Shown here: positions 62,880-64,000 of the stretch, piece by piece
Numbering within the stretch: position 1 is the first letter of the stretch
How the letters are laid out: every line of letters begins with the position of its first letter
NCBI RefSeq assembly: GCF_031921685.1
Contig: NZ_JAPDHU010000003.1
Coordinates: 62,001-126,000, forward strand
Direction of reading: 5' to 3'
DNA length: 64,000 nt
DNA from: Terripilifer sp031921685
Lineage (GTDB): Bacteria > Pseudomonadota > Alphaproteobacteria > Rhizobiales > Beijerinckiaceae
Notes under the pieces: generated by a model
The model's input: only the letters and a program-made list of their open reading frames with translations
The model's database searches: none
What the model was told of the DNA's origin: nothing
Position numbers and translations under genes: made by a program

Positions 62880-63965
62880 TTATTTCGACTTCGTGCGCAG
62901 CAATTGGATGATCTCGTCCTTGGTTTTTTCGACCTCCGGATTGGCCGCCACCCACTCGACCGTCACGTCGGTGAACTTCGCCCCTTGCGCTTTAAGAGCA
63001 TTGACCTCGTCTCGACTATGCGACTCTGGCAGTTCGTCGAAATCGAGCCGCTCGAGATCCCACAATGCCTTCTGGCCTTCCGGCGAGAGCATGTAGGTGA
63101 CGAAGAGCTTGGCTCCAGCCATGTTGGCAGCATTTTTCGGCACCGACAGGTAGTAGTAGCGCCGGGCCGGTGCATCGAGCGGAATCATACGCGAGATAGG
63201 CGCTCCCTTGTCGCGCCACTGAATGGCGAACTGGCCCAGGCAATTCATCACGAGCCCGGCATATTCCCCGGTCGCAATGCGCTCTGATTCCGCGCAGTCC
63301 ATCAGACCGCTGACATTCGGAAGTAATCTCTTCACATAATCGAGCGTCTTCTCGCGTCCCCAAACTCCATTGGCAGCCAGCACATCGAAACTGGCCGCAT
63401 AGGCCGTGGTTGCAAGTTTGCCCTTCCATTCCGGCCGCAAGAAATCTTCCAGGGTCTTGGGCACCATCGGCGCCAACTGGGTATTGTAATCGGCGCCAGA
63501 GAACCCAGTGGCTACCTTGATCGATCGACCATTGGCATCGACCGCATTGGCCGGCAGGCGGCCAGGCATGAAAGCATTCCAATCAATGGTCGCCAGCAGA
63601 TCACGATCCAAAATTGGCACGATCTGGGCCGCCGTCGACAGCCACACATCGGTAAAGGCCGGTTGCTTGGCGGCATATTCAGTGGCGATCCGCCCCCCTA
63701 CGCGCGCAAAGCCGGCCATGGGAATGAAGCGGATTGAAATGTTGACGCCGTATTGCTTGCGGATCTCCGCCTCGAAACGTTTGGCGCCGGCCGAGCCGCC
63801 GAATGATGATTCAGCCCAGGCCAAATTCACTGTGGGATTGGCTTTCACGTCGTCCAGTGCGGCTTGCAATGCCTGCGGCACGGCTGCTGTCTGTGCCCGC
63901 ACGCCGAACGCTACTCCCACCACGACCGCGACACCCATCAAGCGCGTCAACACCGCTCGCGACAT
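62880..63965 (-). CDS. ABC transporter binding protein, paralogue 1
   Basis: A 361-residue exported binding protein with signal peptide ending near GVRAQT. It belongs to the iron/thiamine/phosphonate-type PBP2 family and is the first visible gene of the operon. It aligns with the protein at 57026-58144 throughout. The operon promoter is close to or outside the window end. Confidence 0.88.
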   Translation of the reverse strand: MSRAVLTRLMGVAVVVGVAFGVRAQTAAVPQALQAALDDVKANPTVNLAWAESSFGGSAGAKRFEAEIRKQYGVNISIRFIPMAGFARVGGRIATEYAAKQPAFTDVWLSTAAQIVPILDRDLLATIDWNAFMPGRLPANAVDANGRSIKVATGFSGADYNTQLAPMVPKTLEDFLRPEWKGKLATTAYAASFDVLAANGVWGREKTLDYVKRLLPNVSGLMDCAESERIATGEYAGLVMNCLGQFAIQWRDKGAPISRMIPLDAPARRYYYLSVPKNAANMAGAKLFVTYMLSPEGQKALWDLERLDFDELPESHSRDEVNALKAQGAKFTDVTVEWVAANPEVEKTKDEIIQLLRTKSK

Positions 63966-64000
63966 GATCGCCCTCCCGTATCCCGACGCATATCGCCGAA

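Overview
The window is a high-GC chromosomal segment that looks like an alphaproteobacterium of the order Hyphomicrobiales (Rhizobiales). The evidence is the rrn operon order 16S-tRNA-Ile-tRNA-Ala-23S-5S with a helix-9 intervening sequence in the 23S, Irr-box-like motifs in front of an iron-uptake operon, and many solute-binding proteins of the TctC/Bug family. I cannot name a genus from sequence alone.

Layout. 1-2413: an RND efflux pump (permease cut by the window edge, membrane fusion protein) with its TetR regulator. 2584-5735: an orphan TctC binding protein and a divergent GSCFA/WcbI pair of surface-polysaccharide type. 5827-8539: an iron operon piuC-exbB-exbD-tonB preceded by two Irr-box-like sites. 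8795-14592: lipid kinase, frameshifted HPP membrane protein, a thioredoxin-NhaA fusion antiporter, a DadA-like oxidase and a DUF1772 protein. 14599-20464: a catabolic island (MetE-like zinc enzyme, LysR, TctC, PanE-like reductase, CaiB/BaiF CoA-transferase, MaoC hydratase). 20615-21118: an SGNH hydrolase. 21221-26822: one complete rRNA operon on the minus strand with its promoter. 27265-28746: a GabD-type dehydrogenase. 28784-34765: GntR, fumarylacetoacetate-hydrolase-family protein, TctC, a two-subunit molybdenum hydroxylase and a signal-less ModA-like protein. 34918-41213: a five-gene CoA-thioester catabolic operon with a divergent MarR. 41680-51099: bicupin, TctC, LysR, HyuA/HyuB, SDR, 3-hydroxyisobutyrate-dehydrogenase-like enzyme and the stump of an MFS transporter. 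51198-53710: mmsA with a divergent LysR. 53957-55546: a beta-CASP metallo-hydrolase. 56003-63965: an ABC importer operon with two paralogous binding proteins, a ThDP enzyme and a Pht5-like protein.

The common theme is scavenging and breakdown of organic acids and aromatic or heterocyclic compounds. Five TctC-type binding proteins occur without any TctA/TctB membrane partner, most of them beside a catabolic operon and a dedicated LysR, GntR, MarR or TetR regulator. The least conventional assemblies are the ModA-fold protein encoded one codon after a molybdenum hydroxylase, the ABC/ThDP/Pht5-like operon with duplicated binding proteins, and a perfect hairpin that hides the ribosome binding site of one tctC gene. 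Decay is visible in four places: a frameshifted HPP gene, a MarR remnant with an 11-bp duplication, an MFS C-terminal fragment, and two copies of a dispersed palindromic element between convergent genes. No CRISPR array, prophage or insertion sequence was seen.
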